Notes: generated by a model from the sequence alone, not told the origin. 64,000 nucleotides of DNA from Methanospirillum hungatei JF-1 (GCF_000013445.1 NC_007796.1:904936-968935); one strand, 5' to 3'. Counted from the stretch's first letter, positions 37,610 through 47,296 are shown. Numbers and translations are program-made.

Positions 37610-38323
37610 GTGCAGTCGCATTATGATGATATTGCTGACGTATATGACCAGCGGTATGACCACCGGGAACGTGGCAGGATCTATTATGATCATATCGCCG
37701 GGGCAGTACTCGGCAAAATCAATCCCTCAGGACATCTTCTTGACATTGGATGCGGTACAGGACTATTCCTCGAGCGATACCTGAAAGAAGGAACAGATAG
37801 GACCGCTACTGGTATTGATATCAGTCCGGGGATGATCAAAAAAGCAAGAGAGAGATATCCTGATCTACCCTATGTAGTGGGAAATGCAGAGCTTCTTCCC
37901 TTTGAATCTGACTCCTTTGATTCCATTTCAAGTCTTCTGGCCTTCTCATACCTTCAGAACCCGGGGCAGAGTCTGTCTGATTGTTATCGGGTTCTTGTTC
38001 CAGGAGGGAGGTTGGCAGTCTGTACGCTTGGGAAAAATATCTTTACATCAAGCCTTCCGGCCCTTTACTCAATTGGAGCGAAGATGAAGATACGGCGGGT
38101 TGGCGTGGGATCTTTTGCCGAACACTATTATTCTGCAAAAGAGATGTACGATCTTCTCGATAAAGCAGGGTTTGAAGAGATTGAGATATTTAAATGTTCA
38201 TTTGCTCACTTCAACCTTGCCGGCCCGCTCTTCATGATCGCAAAAAAAGTTGAATCCTTTATTGAAGATAACATCCCCTATCTGGCGTACAACCTGATAG
38301 CTGCAGGGAAAAAACCTGAATAA
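37610..38323 (+). CDS. class I SAM-dependent methyltransferase
   Basis: A 237-residue methyltransferase with motif I LLDIGCGTGLFLERY, the acidic loop GIDISPGM and post-motif PFESDSFDSISS. Sequence after residue 170 is UbiE/MenG-like. Substrate unknown. The start taken is a GTG at 37610; an upstream GTG at 37571 in the same frame would add 13 residues and overlap the RFC-like stop by ten bases. It is convergent with a membrane protein. Confidence 0.85.
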   Translation: MQSHYDDIADVYDQRYDHRERGRIYYDHIAGAVLGKINPSGHLLDIGCGTGLFLERYLKEGTDRTATGIDISPGMIKKARERYPDLPYVVGNAELLPFESDSFDSISSLLAFSYLQNPGQSLSDCYRVLVPGGRLAVCTLGKNIFTSSLPALYSIGAKMKIRRVGVGSFAEHYYSAKEMYDLLDKAGFEEIEIFKCSFAHFNLAGPLFMIAKKVESFIEDNIPYLAYNLIAAGKKPE

Positions 38324-38344
38324 AACTCTTCTATCTCCTTGTAA

Positions 38345-38791
38345 TTACTTCCCTTTCAATTTTTTTGAAAGTGCCTCAAATGTGTATTCCATCTCATAAT
38401 GGCAGCAATGTTTCCTGGGTAACCACAAAAACCGTTTTTGAAATTCAACATCCGCCCGGGTAACATGCAATGCCAGAGAGAGCTGAAAGGCCAGTATTAC
38501 AAACACGGTGAGGATAATATCACGAAGTGTAAGCGAAATGGTTGAAAAAAAGGAGTAATGAGCGGTGATTAAATAACGAATCTGATCCTCAAGTCCTGCA
38601 AGTTGACCGATTGTGACGGCTACTATGATTATTAAAAGCCCGAATAACAGGATCATGACACAGGAAATAATCCAGGAACGAAGGAATCTGCCGATAATCG
38701 CAACGATGGTGCATAAAATAAAAATTATAGCAACAGGGTCCGTCAGTGCCTGAATTATCGTATTATCCATTGATGTAAAATCCACCGGCAT
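38345..38791 (-). CDS. membrane hypothetical protein
   Basis: A 148-residue protein with three hydrophobic helices (TDPVAIIFILCTIVAIIG, ISCVMILLFGLLIIIVAVTI, and DIILTVFVILAFQLSLAL) and a basic C-terminal tail with cysteine pair CC and YTFEALSKKLK. No family recognised. It stands between a methyltransferase and the glycogen genes. Confidence 0.68.
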   Translation of the reverse strand: MPVDFTSMDNTIIQALTDPVAIIFILCTIVAIIGRFLRSWIISCVMILLFGLLIIIVAVTIGQLAGLEDQIRYLITAHYSFFSTISLTLRDIILTVFVILAFQLSLALHVTRADVEFQKRFLWLPRKHCCHYEMEYTFEALSKKLKGK

Positions 38792-38947
38792 CAGGTTTAA
38801 TTTTTTCTATATTTTTGAGTTCATCTTTTTTAGAAGGCACAGGTCACGCACATTTTATATTCATTACCGGAAAAGTAACAATATGGTTCAGTCATTCCAT
38901 TCTTGTTGGGTATACAGACTCTTTTTCAGCAGAATACAGGAGTTTAC

Positions 38948-40402
38948 ATGAATCAGCGATTTTGTATCGGGTTTGAAGTTCATCAGCCATATCGGCTTAA
39001 AAAAGGATTCAAACCTGATTTCGCGGACGGTCCGGATGATCCGATGGAGCGCTACTTCGATGACGCCAATAAAGAGATCCTGCTCCGGGTATGTGATAAA
39101 TGCTATGAACCGGCTACATCTATCATTCTTGATCAACTGGATGACGGTTTTTGCTGTGCATTCTCTCTCTCCGGAGTACTTATAGAACAGATGGAGAAAT
39201 GGGCACCTGATGTTCTTGATCTCTTCAGACAGGCGGCACAGCATAAAAATGTCGAGATGATCGGGCAGACCTATTTTCACAGCATCTCCAGCCTGTTCTG
39301 GACCATGGATGAATTCTGCAATCAGGTGAACCTCCATCGTGACCTCCTCAAAGACGTGTTCGGAGTAACTCCTCAGGTATTTGAAAATACAGAATTTCTC
39401 TTTGATAACCGGATTGCTGCCACGGTAAAAGATCTCGGGTTTAAAGCCTGCTTTACTGAAGGTGTAGATTATATACTTGAATGGCGAAGTCCGAATTACC
39501 TGTATCAGTGTGCCGGTCTACCGGTCATCATGCGCAATTTTAAACTTTCAGATGACATTGCGTTTCGGTTTACCTGCCGGGACTGGGAAGCCTGGCCACT
39601 GACTGCTGATCGGTATGCAAACTGGGTCTCACGAACTCCGGGTGATTTTGTACCGGTATTTATCGACTACGAGACCATCGGTGAACATTACTGGGTAGAG
39701 TCCGGAATCCATGAATTTTTCAGACATCTGGGTCCGGAGATGAGAAGATCAGAGGTCCAAATGGTAAAACCTTCAGATCTGTTATCCTTCCCGGTACATG
39801 ATGAATTTTCAATTCCTCTCCCCATCTCCTGGGCCGATGCCGAAAAGGATGGTACAGCCTGGATTGAAAACCGAAAACAGAAGAATGCATTCAGATCAGT
39901 GCAGCGTGCAGAATCATTCTGTAAAGATAAACATACCTGGCGGTGTATGCAGATTAGTGATCATTTCTACTATATGTCATGTAAACATGGATCGTGTGGA
40001 GAAGTCCATACCTACTTCAGTCATCAGCCGGAACATGAAGCATTTATTACCTATATGGATGTCCTGGCAGATTTTATCGAACGCTCCATACCCGAAATGG
40101 ACAAAAAGGAGTACCTCTATCCACTCCGTACCATTCCAATCGATAATGCCTTCTACTTCTCAAGTCCGGTCGGATACACCGGTCATGTCGCCTTTGATAT
40201 GGATCAGTTTGCCGATATGCTTCAGATTGTTCCATCAGACTCGATCACATATCACCATCAGAAAGGCGATTTTGCCAGCTGGTGTCGGAATGTCATAAAG
40301 GATGAGCCACTGGCACAGGCTATCGAAAAAGCCCGGAACCGGCAGGAACTGATACTGGCTGCAGATACCCGAAGACATGAATTATGGACCGCTTTAAAAT
40401 AA
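38948..40402 (+). CDS. GH57 family alpha-amylase-like enzyme
   Basis: A 484-residue glycoside hydrolase family 57 protein. Region 1 is GFEVHQPYR (His12), region 3 FENTEFLFDN puts the likely nucleophile at E149, and region 4 FIDYETIGEH the likely acid at D240. These intracellular enzymes degrade or rearrange alpha-glucans. No signal peptide. The ATG at 38948 is set by CAGGAG six bases upstream; an earlier ATG at 38903 lacks a site. With the GT4 gene 600 bases away and the debranching remnant it marks an archaeal glycogen cluster. Confidence 0.92.
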   Translation: MNQRFCIGFEVHQPYRLKKGFKPDFADGPDDPMERYFDDANKEILLRVCDKCYEPATSIILDQLDDGFCCAFSLSGVLIEQMEKWAPDVLDLFRQAAQHKNVEMIGQTYFHSISSLFWTMDEFCNQVNLHRDLLKDVFGVTPQVFENTEFLFDNRIAATVKDLGFKACFTEGVDYILEWRSPNYLYQCAGLPVIMRNFKLSDDIAFRFTCRDWEAWPLTADRYANWVSRTPGDFVPVFIDYETIGEHYWVESGIHEFFRHLGPEMRRSEVQMVKPSDLLSFPVHDEFSIPLPISWADAEKDGTAWIENRKQKNAFRSVQRAESFCKDKHTWRCMQISDHFYYMSCKHGSCGEVHTYFSHQPEHEAFITYMDVLADFIERSIPEMDKKEYLYPLRTIPIDNAFYFSSPVGYTGHVAFDMDQFADMLQIVPSDSITYHHQKGDFASWCRNVIKDEPLAQAIEKARNRQELILAADTRRHELWTALK

Positions 40403-41005
40403 TTTAAAATACCTTCTTTCCAAAAAATAAGGAAGATGGAAGGATCTGATAAGTCACCGTTCCATTCTCTCCATGGAGGGGGTAAGAGTAATTCTCTCTA
40501 TCCAGAATAAGCAATTCATTATTTATGTGGTTGAAGTAGGGTCACGTAAAACAATATATCGGAAATATTTAGGTTGGAGGATAGTAATGGGTACTTCCTT
40601 ACAGGTATCCTATTCTGAAAATATTCCTGCAGCTTGAATGATGCTTCTGAAGAGATGAATACCGGTCTGCCATTATAATTTGAATTTTTGAGCGCGGGAT
40701 GATGCTATCACTTTTTCCGACTTAATTTCCACCCGGACTGAAGGTTGTTATCTGTACAGGGGATGAAACGTGAGTAATTACATCTGAATATGCGGTACAA
40801 TCTCTGGTATAATCCGGCATATCGGATATATTTTTAATAGAAAGATCATCAATTCTTTGTATATGCGTAGTTTTCCGCTCGTGTTCTTGATGGACTTTTC
40901 AAAAAATTTCAAAAACACCGTTCATCCCGTGTTCATATTTCGTAATGCTCACCTGCTTACTGGAAAAATCACTTCATTCACCAAAAGACAGGATGGTGAT
41001 GTATC
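40403..41005. other. 603-base non-coding stretch inside the glycogen cluster
   Basis: No reading frame in it resembles a gene. It separates the amylase and glycosyltransferase genes, which are usually tightly linked in such clusters. It may hold the glycosyltransferase promoter (ATATATTTTTAATAG near 40826) and could be residue of lost DNA. I see no RNA gene or clear repeat. Confidence 0.5.
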
Positions 41006-42145
41006 ATGACCGGTCACCGCTTTAAAATAGCAATTTTCTGCTGGGAAAACCTGTACAGCGACCGGGTCGGTGGCCTTTCCAATGCCGCGACCTATCTTGC
41101 CCAGGCCCTTGCAAAGGATCATGAAGTCCATTTCTTCACCAGAGGCGATGAAGACTTTGAAATGAATAATGTATACTACCACGTCTACCGCCCGCATGGA
41201 AATAACATAGTTGAATACTGTGCAGACCTTTCAAGAGGTCTTGTTAACCGGTTTTATCAATATGATGACCCTGGTTTTGATATCCTTCATTTCCATGACT
41301 GGCATGTAACCGAAGCCCTGCATCTCCTCCAGGACCGGCCGACGGTATTCTCATTTCATTCAACAGAATACGGAAGAAATGGAAATGTTCACGGGGACTG
41401 GTGGGAGTACCATGAGATATGCAGCAAGGAATGGTATGCCAGCCTCATTGCCCGGCGGTGTATCATGGTATCATGGACACTCCGCAATGAAGTGCTTGAA
41501 CTCTATAAGACCGATCCAGGTAAGATCCATGTCATTCCGAACGGTGTCGTAAAAGAACAGTTTGACGTGAGCATTGATCCCGGTGCCATCAAAGCCCAGT
41601 ATGGTCTTCATTATATGACACCGCTCATCACCTACATCGGACGGATGGCATACCAGAAAGGCCCTGATATTCTCGTCGATGCAATACCCCTTATCCGGGA
41701 AAAGCACTGGAATGTCGCATTCATCCTTGCCGGCGGAGGAGGGATGCGTGACTGGCTTATAGAAAGGACAAAAGGATGGCCGGTTCAGCTTCCCGGGTTT
41801 ATATCAGATTCAGAGTATGTCAGACTCCTGCATGCCAGCGATATCGTTGTAATTCCAAGCAGGAATGAGCCATTTGGTATCATTCTTCTTGAAGCATGGA
41901 GTGCAAACCGGCCGGTTGTTGTCAGCAGGGTTGGAGGTCTTGCTGAAAATGTTGAGCATGGAGTAAATGGTCTTGTTGTGGACCCGAATCCGGAGGGAAT
42001 TGCATGGGGTGTCAATTACTATCTTGACAATCAGCATGATAGAATCAGATTAGCACGAGGTGGGTATAACCAGGTAGACCGGAGATTCTTCTGGGATTCA
42101 ATAAAAGATCAGGTGTTGTATGTGTACCGCGAAGCAATGCATTGA
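41006..42145 (+). CDS. GT4/GT5-type glycosyltransferase, likely glycogen synthase
   Basis: A 379-residue retaining glycosyltransferase. N-terminal VGGLSNAATYLAQALA binds the acceptor side; phosphate contacts are R213 and K218 in GRMAYQKG, and the EX7E pair is E288/E296 in EPFGIILLE. The fold is that of GT4, and position next to a GH57 amylase suggests alpha-glucan synthesis from a sugar nucleotide. A GGTGAT ribosome site lies just upstream of the ATG at 41006. The gene ends 131 bases before the debranching enzyme remnant. Confidence 0.9.
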   Translation: MTGHRFKIAIFCWENLYSDRVGGLSNAATYLAQALAKDHEVHFFTRGDEDFEMNNVYYHVYRPHGNNIVEYCADLSRGLVNRFYQYDDPGFDILHFHDWHVTEALHLLQDRPTVFSFHSTEYGRNGNVHGDWWEYHEICSKEWYASLIARRCIMVSWTLRNEVLELYKTDPGKIHVIPNGVVKEQFDVSIDPGAIKAQYGLHYMTPLITYIGRMAYQKGPDILVDAIPLIREKHWNVAFILAGGGGMRDWLIERTKGWPVQLPGFISDSEYVRLLHASDIVVIPSRNEPFGIILLEAWSANRPVVVSRVGGLAENVEHGVNGLVVDPNPEGIAWGVNYYLDNQHDRIRLARGGYNQVDRRFFWDSIKDQVLYVYREAMH

Positions 42146-42276
42146 ACATATCCTGCCGTATATAGATAAAGTCATTGACTGGCCATGGAACTGACGTTCA
42201 TCCCTCATACCATCAGATACGGATGAAAGCTTGCTAATCCCGCTATCGCATCGGCACGACTGAAATAACCAGCATG

Positions 42277-42720
42277 GAACATGATCTCATATCAGTCAGT
42301 CCGTGTTCAACCTGGATAGATACATCCATTACTCCACGGAAAGGAGACCGGTTGAAGTAAATACTCTCTGGGTACTGGCTCTTGAGGTGTGTGAGTACCT
42401 TGAGATAGGAGTCCCCGTCTTATCCAAACAGTAAGACGGTCCTTTTATTCTTTCTGGAATGAAGATGCCGGATGCATGTATGATGTCTGCGATCCTGATG
42501 ATGTATCCGAGACCAAACCTTATCGCCCTGGCTCATGGCCCGGTACATGGATGCACTCATACAATACGGTGAACAACCACGACAGATATCACGGGTATTG
42601 CAACCGCTCTGGCAGTACTTCCTGACCGATGGAATAGAAATACTTCCTGATACATTTGAAGGTTATTTTCAAATTGCTCCCAAGAGAGCCATTTGTTTGA
42701 CAGGGGTATTTCAGAATTAA
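42277..42720 (+). pseudogene. decayed C-terminal remnant of glycogen debranching enzyme
   Basis: Pieces of an amylo-alpha-1,6-glucosidase C-terminal catalytic domain occur in order but in different frames. Frame A from 42277 reads EHDLISVSPCSTWIDTSITPRKG; a shift near 42345 gives PVEVNTLWVLALEVCEYLE; then FWNEDAGCMYDVCDPDDVS in another frame; RPNLIALAHGP after a further shift; and finally YMDALIQYGEQ to LPDTFEGYF, ending at TAA 42718-42720. The normal enzyme has TPRxGxPVEVNALW, FWNxxxGxLYDVVDPDD and RPNQI, so at least three frameshifts and a stop (42430) are needed. The large N-terminal part is missing, as only 131 bases separate it from the GT4 stop. Confidence 0.85.
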
Positions 42721-42821
42721 TCAGAGGAAGAAATGCAATTCTTTCTTCAATTAACCCATTGGATGTCGAGTAACACCTTTCATTTATATGCGTTTTTCAC
42801 TTTCACCCTGTTTCCTTTACT

Positions 42822-42830
42822 CTTATATGG
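42822..42830 (+). promoter_or_regulatory. TATA-like box upstream of the RecA-like/PolB2 pair
   Basis: CTTATATGG lies about 30 bases before the ATG at 42855, the spacing of a leaderless archaeal promoter. A second similar box, TTTATATG, lies 40 bases further upstream at 42783. Together they would drive the two-gene unit. Not tested. Confidence 0.4.
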
Positions 42831-42854
42831 GGGATACCAGGATCCTGCTATGCC

Positions 42855-43352
42855 ATGTCAGTTCCTCTCCTATCACAGTTCTCAGTCTCTCAAGGTACAT
42901 TCACCGCTTTCATTGCACCAGTGGAGGATCTGACCCAAGCGCCCGGTTTATTTCTAAGAAAAGAACCAGGCCTTATTCTCTACCTGTGCGGTAATTATCC
43001 GGTGATCCTGCCTGACTTAACCCGGTATTCAGATCGGTTTGTTGTCAGAAGGGCTCTTACTGCCTTTCAGATCCTGACAATCCTGGATGAAGCATACCAG
43101 TCATTCCTTATCATTGAACATGATCGGTCGCTCTTTGAAGAACGTGCAGATCTTCTTCCCATCATCGGTCAACGGTGCAGGGAATATGCAATGAAAAATG
43201 CCGGAGTCCTTCTTCTTGCTCCCTATCCTGATATGTATATACAGGCACTTGAGCCATTTTTCCACCGGATATTCCTGGTTGATCATGTGCAGGGAGATAA
43301 AGTTGTAAAGAAAAAACGAACGAAATCAAAACAGATGTCCCTGGAGGTTTGA
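42855..43352 (+). CDS. RecA-fold-like protein without clear Walker A, partner of PolB2
   Basis: A 165-residue protein ending two bases before the PolB2 start. The sequence pattern SQGTFTAFIAP, then SFLIIEHDRSLFEERADLL, NAGVLLLAPYP and a basic end KKKRTKSKQ resembles a shrunken RadB/KaiC-type RecA fold: a strand with acidic end in place of Walker B, a helix, a vlll strand and a positively charged C-terminus. The GxxxxGKT loop is absent, so ATP binding is doubtful. I infer a structural partner of the polymerase, by analogy with ImuA. The family assignment is tentative; the coding call is good. Confidence 0.7.
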   Translation: MSVPLLSQFSVSQGTFTAFIAPVEDLTQAPGLFLRKEPGLILYLCGNYPVILPDLTRYSDRFVVRRALTAFQILTILDEAYQSFLIIEHDRSLFEERADLLPIIGQRCREYAMKNAGVLLLAPYPDMYIQALEPFFHRIFLVDHVQGDKVVKKKRTKSKQMSLEV

Positions 43353-43353
43353 G

Positions 43354-45321
43354 ATGACCAAATCAGACAGTTCATTCCTGTTGGATATTACCCGGACCAA
43401 AACCGGAGTGGATATCTGGGAGAAAACAGGTGGTCAGCTCTCCTGCACCCATCACTCCCTTGAGCAGGGTTTTCTTCTTTCTTTTCCGGATAGTCATCAG
43501 TTTTACCAGCTCCTAGATGGCCTTGCTGACGAATACCCCGTTACTCCATACCGGATTACCACCATTTACGGAGAAGAGGACGGATACCGGGTTCAGGCCG
43601 GGAGGGATGTTGCACAGAAGATAGAAGAACAGACCCTGTACCAGGCACGACTGTTTAACGTTGATATCAGGCCTGAACAGATCTTCTGCGCACACACAAA
43701 AAAGATAGTTGGAGGGTTTCAGGATGCAGATCGGTTCTCTCCTGATCAGAAAGCAGACCTTGATCTGATGGAGATTACCTGCCGGGAAAATCCTCACCGG
43801 AATCCCCATCCTGAACACATTACCATCATCACCAGCGCAAGGCAATGGATACTTGACGGGCCGGAGCGCACTATTGCAGAAGATCTCTTTACGATAATCC
43901 AGGATAAGGACCCGGATATCATACTTTTTCCTGATTATGACACATGGTCCGGAATTTTTTTTGGAATAGCCAGGGAGAATTATCTGTTTAATGCGTTCAG
44001 CAGAACCGGCAGGTTTCACACTGTTGCACCCAGATCCTATTTCAGCTATGGAAGAATGGAACACCGGCTTGGGGCGAAGATTCCTGAAGGCCGGATAATT
44101 ATTGACACCAAGCAGAGTTTCATGTACCGTGAAGGGGATCTCCGGGGAATTTTTCTTGCATCCAGGCTTGCCGGGCTTTCACCCAACCTTACCTGCAGGC
44201 TCACACCTGGCACACTGATCTCATCATATGAAGTATACGAAGCCCTTGCCCGGGGGTATGCAGTCCCTTTCCGGAAAAGTGATGCAGAGGCATGCAGAAG
44301 AGTCACGGCAATGAGACTTGATTACCGCGGAGGATACATACTTCAGCCTCCACCAGGTATATTTGCCGATGTTACCCAGATTGACTTTACCTCATTTTAT
44401 CCGTCCATAATCGTCAGTGAAAACCTCTCTCCGGAGACATTGAATGACCGGACAAAACCCGGATTTCTTTCATCAGTGTTGGAACCGGTCATTACGCTCC
44501 GACAACATACCAAGCAGATGAAAAAGACTGATCCATCCTATGCAGGGATGGACGGCGTATTAAAATGGATGCTGGTCACCTGTTTTGGTTATACCGGTTA
44601 TAAGAACGCCAGGTTTGGAAGAATCGAGGTCCACGAGGAGATTACCCGTGCCGCTACCCGGATATTGAAAGACTGTGTGAAACTTACCGAGGCCCATGGT
44701 GGAAAAGTTCTTCATGCAATCATCGACTGTCTGTTCATCAGGGGCGGTCATGCAGGAACCATCCAGGAAGAGATAGAACGGATGACAACCTTTCATACGG
44801 AGGCTGATACCTATGACTGGGTTGTTTTTCTTCCCCAGTCTGACGGGAGCGGGTCCTACTGCTCTTATTTCGGGCGGTTGAAAACCGGGAAGATGAAGGT
44901 GAAGGGAGTTTCTACAAACCGGAGGACCACTCCGCCCTATGTTGTCAGGATGCAGAATGAGATGTTTGATATACTTGGCACATACCAGGAAATTGATGGC
45001 ATCCCGGATGCACGGGACACCCTGTACTCTGTATACAGGCGGTACCTGGATACCATGAACCATGCAGATCTCAGGGATTTTATCATCACAAGGCGTATCG
45101 GGAAGCACACCTACAACAAACAATGCATTGCCCAGGCGGTTCTTGATACATATAAGGAGCATCATGTTACCATAGAGCCAGGTATGGATGCCTCATTCCT
45201 TGTCAGGGATGAGAAACGGCTCATAGTGGATCCTTCCTGGGACGCTCAGGGTATTGATACACGGTATTATAAAAGGCTCCTTGACAAGGCTTATGAAGAA
45301 GTGGTCTCTATGCTTCCCTGA
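43354..45321 (+). CDS. PolB2-type DNA polymerase family B, catalytic motifs altered
   Basis: A 655-residue family B DNA polymerase of reduced size. Motif A keeps D344 in DFTSFYPSII. Motif B, normally KxxxNSxYG, is KWMLVTCFG (404-412), followed by GYTGYKNARFG. Motif C, normally YGDTDS, is HAIIDC (454-459): the first aspartate is replaced by isoleucine 456 and only D458 remains. Exonuclease motifs are weak; an IIIDTKQ (248-254) is present but the DIET-type first motif is not. Archaeal PolB2 proteins were proposed to be inactivated. The ATG follows a GGAGGTTTGAG site, and the upstream partner gene stops two bases before. Confidence 0.9.
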   Translation: MTKSDSSFLLDITRTKTGVDIWEKTGGQLSCTHHSLEQGFLLSFPDSHQFYQLLDGLADEYPVTPYRITTIYGEEDGYRVQAGRDVAQKIEEQTLYQARLFNVDIRPEQIFCAHTKKIVGGFQDADRFSPDQKADLDLMEITCRENPHRNPHPEHITIITSARQWILDGPERTIAEDLFTIIQDKDPDIILFPDYDTWSGIFFGIARENYLFNAFSRTGRFHTVAPRSYFSYGRMEHRLGAKIPEGRIIIDTKQSFMYREGDLRGIFLASRLAGLSPNLTCRLTPGTLISSYEVYEALARGYAVPFRKSDAEACRRVTAMRLDYRGGYILQPPPGIFADVTQIDFTSFYPSIIVSENLSPETLNDRTKPGFLSSVLEPVITLRQHTKQMKKTDPSYAGMDGVLKWMLVTCFGYTGYKNARFGRIEVHEEITRAATRILKDCVKLTEAHGGKVLHAIIDCLFIRGGHAGTIQEEIERMTTFHTEADTYDWVVFLPQSDGSGSYCSYFGRLKTGKMKVKGVSTNRRTTPPYVVRMQNEMFDILGTYQEIDGIPDARDTLYSVYRRYLDTMNHADLRDFIITRRIGKHTYNKQCIAQAVLDTYKEHHVTIEPGMDASFLVRDEKRLIVDPSWDAQGIDTRYYKRLLDKAYEEVVSMLP

Positions 45322-45498
45322 ACCATGGGATTCACATGCTAAGAATATCAGAGAGGTTTTTGGGTAAGGAGATAATCATTACCGGACAAGAACCTCCCTG
45401 ACCATACCATCTTTGTGAGGGGGAAAAAAGAAATTTTAACAGTGATGATACTACTACACTAAGAGTCGAAGATAATTCCCGGCATCTGAAGATAAAAA

Positions 45499-46089
45499 AT
45501 GACTCGTGTTTTATATATCGATGATGAAAAAACCCTCCTTACTCTTACTCAGATCTATCTGAGAGAGGAGGCAAATCTTGATGTTGAAATTGCAGCATCA
45601 GCTGAAGAAGGACTTGTACTTCTGAGAAATGAATCATTTGATGCGATAATTTCAGATTATGATATGCCGGATATGGATGGGATTGAACTATTAAAATGTG
45701 TGCGGAAAGAAAATCCTACTATCCCGTTTATCGTGTTCACCGGAAAGGGGCGTGAAGAGATAGTCATTGAAGCCCTGAATTACGGTGCTGATTTTTATCT
45801 GCAGAAAGGCGGAGATCCAAAACCACTCTTTACAGAACTTGCAAATGCTATCCGCCATCTTGTCAGAAGAAGTAAGGCTGAAGATTCTGCAGTGCAGCAT
45901 ATGCAATACTGGAAGAATGTTCAGGAATCTATAAGCAGGAAGTTGCAGGATATTGAAAATTCTGCTCAGGCTTTAACGAACATTACAGAAGATCTCCCTG
46001 AAAGTCAGGAACATATCCGGAAGATCCTTATGCGTACACAGGAAATCCATGAAGAACTCCATAACCAGTACAAACCGGAGATGAAATAA
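45499..46089 (+). CDS. response regulator receiver protein with helical tail
   Basis: A 196-residue protein. The receiver domain (1-125) has the acidic pocket D8-D9, the phosphorylated D53 in SDYDMPDMDG, the threonine of VFTGKG and the lysine of LQKGG. The tail from about 130 is helical, probably coiled coil (QESISRKLQDIENSAQAL), with no recognised output domain. It is followed after three bases by a CPA2 antiporter, so ion homeostasis may be its target. Confidence 0.9.
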   Translation: MTRVLYIDDEKTLLTLTQIYLREEANLDVEIAASAEEGLVLLRNESFDAIISDYDMPDMDGIELLKCVRKENPTIPFIVFTGKGREEIVIEALNYGADFYLQKGGDPKPLFTELANAIRHLVRRSKAEDSAVQHMQYWKNVQESISRKLQDIENSAQALTNITEDLPESQEHIRKILMRTQEIHEELHNQYKPEMK

Positions 46090-46092
46090 TCC

Positions 46093-47292
46093 ATGAGTCC
46101 TGAAGGTGTCATGTCATCGATTGAGTTTCAGATGAGTCTGCTTCTTTTCGTGGCCCTGGCCGGGTATCTCCTGGCATCCCGTATCAATCAGTCTGCAGTC
46201 ATTGGTGAGATTCTTGTCGGACTGATTGTGGGGCCAAGTATCCTCGGTCTTGTGACATACACCGATTTTGTAAGCAGCATCGCCCATCTTGGCGCGATTA
46301 TTCTTCTGTTTGTTATTGGATTTGAGTTTAATATCCATGAAATTTTTAACATAAAATATGGGTTTATTGCAGCTTTTGGAGTTATTGTTCCCTGGATAGG
46401 TGGCTATGCCACGGCTCTTCTGTTTCATTTTAATATGCAGGGAGCCTTTTTTGTAGGGACTGCTCTTACTGCCACAAGTATTGCGATAACGGCAAATGTC
46501 CTCAGGGAAATAAATCAGCTTCAGTCAGAGGCTGCAAAAGCGATCATCGGTGCGGCGGTCATTGATGATGTTCTGAGTTTACTGGCTCTTGCAATCACGG
46601 AGGATTTTGTCTCCGGGTCATTCACCGTGGAGGGAGTCGTATTAGTCTTTATAAAGGCAATTGGATTTATGGGTATCTTCGGCCTTCTTGGTGTATCGGT
46701 TATCAGCAAGTTCCTCATGAAACTTGACCATTCAAAGATTGCCGAGAAGTTTCCTGAATTCGTTTTTATCACCGCGATGATGATCGCATTCTTCTATGCC
46801 ATGATGGCTGATCTGGTGGGTCTTTCTGGTATTGTTGGGGCATTTCTTGCAGGAGTCTCAATGGAGAGTGTGGGCCTCAGACATAGCAAGGACTTAAAGG
46901 AAGGTGCAGAGTACCTCCAGATCATATTTGCATCGATATTCTTTGTCTCTCTTGGTATTCTGGTTGACATGCATGCTCTGACACTGGATGGTATCATCTT
47001 CATGCTGGTTCTGACAGGTATTGCCATACTAACAAAGGTTATTGGATGTGCAGTACCTTCCCGTCTTATCGGGATGTGCACAAAGGATTCCCTTATAGTC
47101 GGGTTTGGGATGTCACCCAGGGGGGAAGTAGCCATGATTGTCGCCCTTATCGGACTTACCGGTGGAATTATCGGGCAGGATATCTATGCAGGCATTGTCT
47201 TTATGAGTCTTTTAACCACTATCAGCACCCCGATAGTATACCGGAACTGGCTATACCGGAAAACACCCTGTATTGCAGAAAAAACAGAATAA
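46093..47292 (+). CDS. CPA2 family cation/proton antiporter
   Basis: A 399-residue polytopic protein with about 12 helices of the Kef/NapA-type antiporter superfamily. The conserved acidic pair of the ion site is D158-D159 in AAVIDDVL, and TATSIAIT (126-133) forms the unwound helix. It exchanges Na+ or K+ for protons. No TrkA-N or other regulatory domain is attached. A start at codon 10 is possible. It probably shares a transcript with the response regulator upstream. Confidence 0.92.
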   Translation: MSPEGVMSSIEFQMSLLLFVALAGYLLASRINQSAVIGEILVGLIVGPSILGLVTYTDFVSSIAHLGAIILLFVIGFEFNIHEIFNIKYGFIAAFGVIVPWIGGYATALLFHFNMQGAFFVGTALTATSIAITANVLREINQLQSEAAKAIIGAAVIDDVLSLLALAITEDFVSGSFTVEGVVLVFIKAIGFMGIFGLLGVSVISKFLMKLDHSKIAEKFPEFVFITAMMIAFFYAMMADLVGLSGIVGAFLAGVSMESVGLRHSKDLKEGAEYLQIIFASIFFVSLGILVDMHALTLDGIIFMLVLTGIAILTKVIGCAVPSRLIGMCTKDSLIVGFGMSPRGEVAMIVALIGLTGGIIGQDIYAGIVFMSLLTTISTPIVYRNWLYRKTPCIAEKTE

Positions 47293-47296
47293 AAAA

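Noticed and set aside
44560-45165. 201-codon minus-strand frame inside the PolB2 gene
   Set aside because: It lies wholly opposite conserved polymerase motifs, and its sequence has no family features; a shadow frame.
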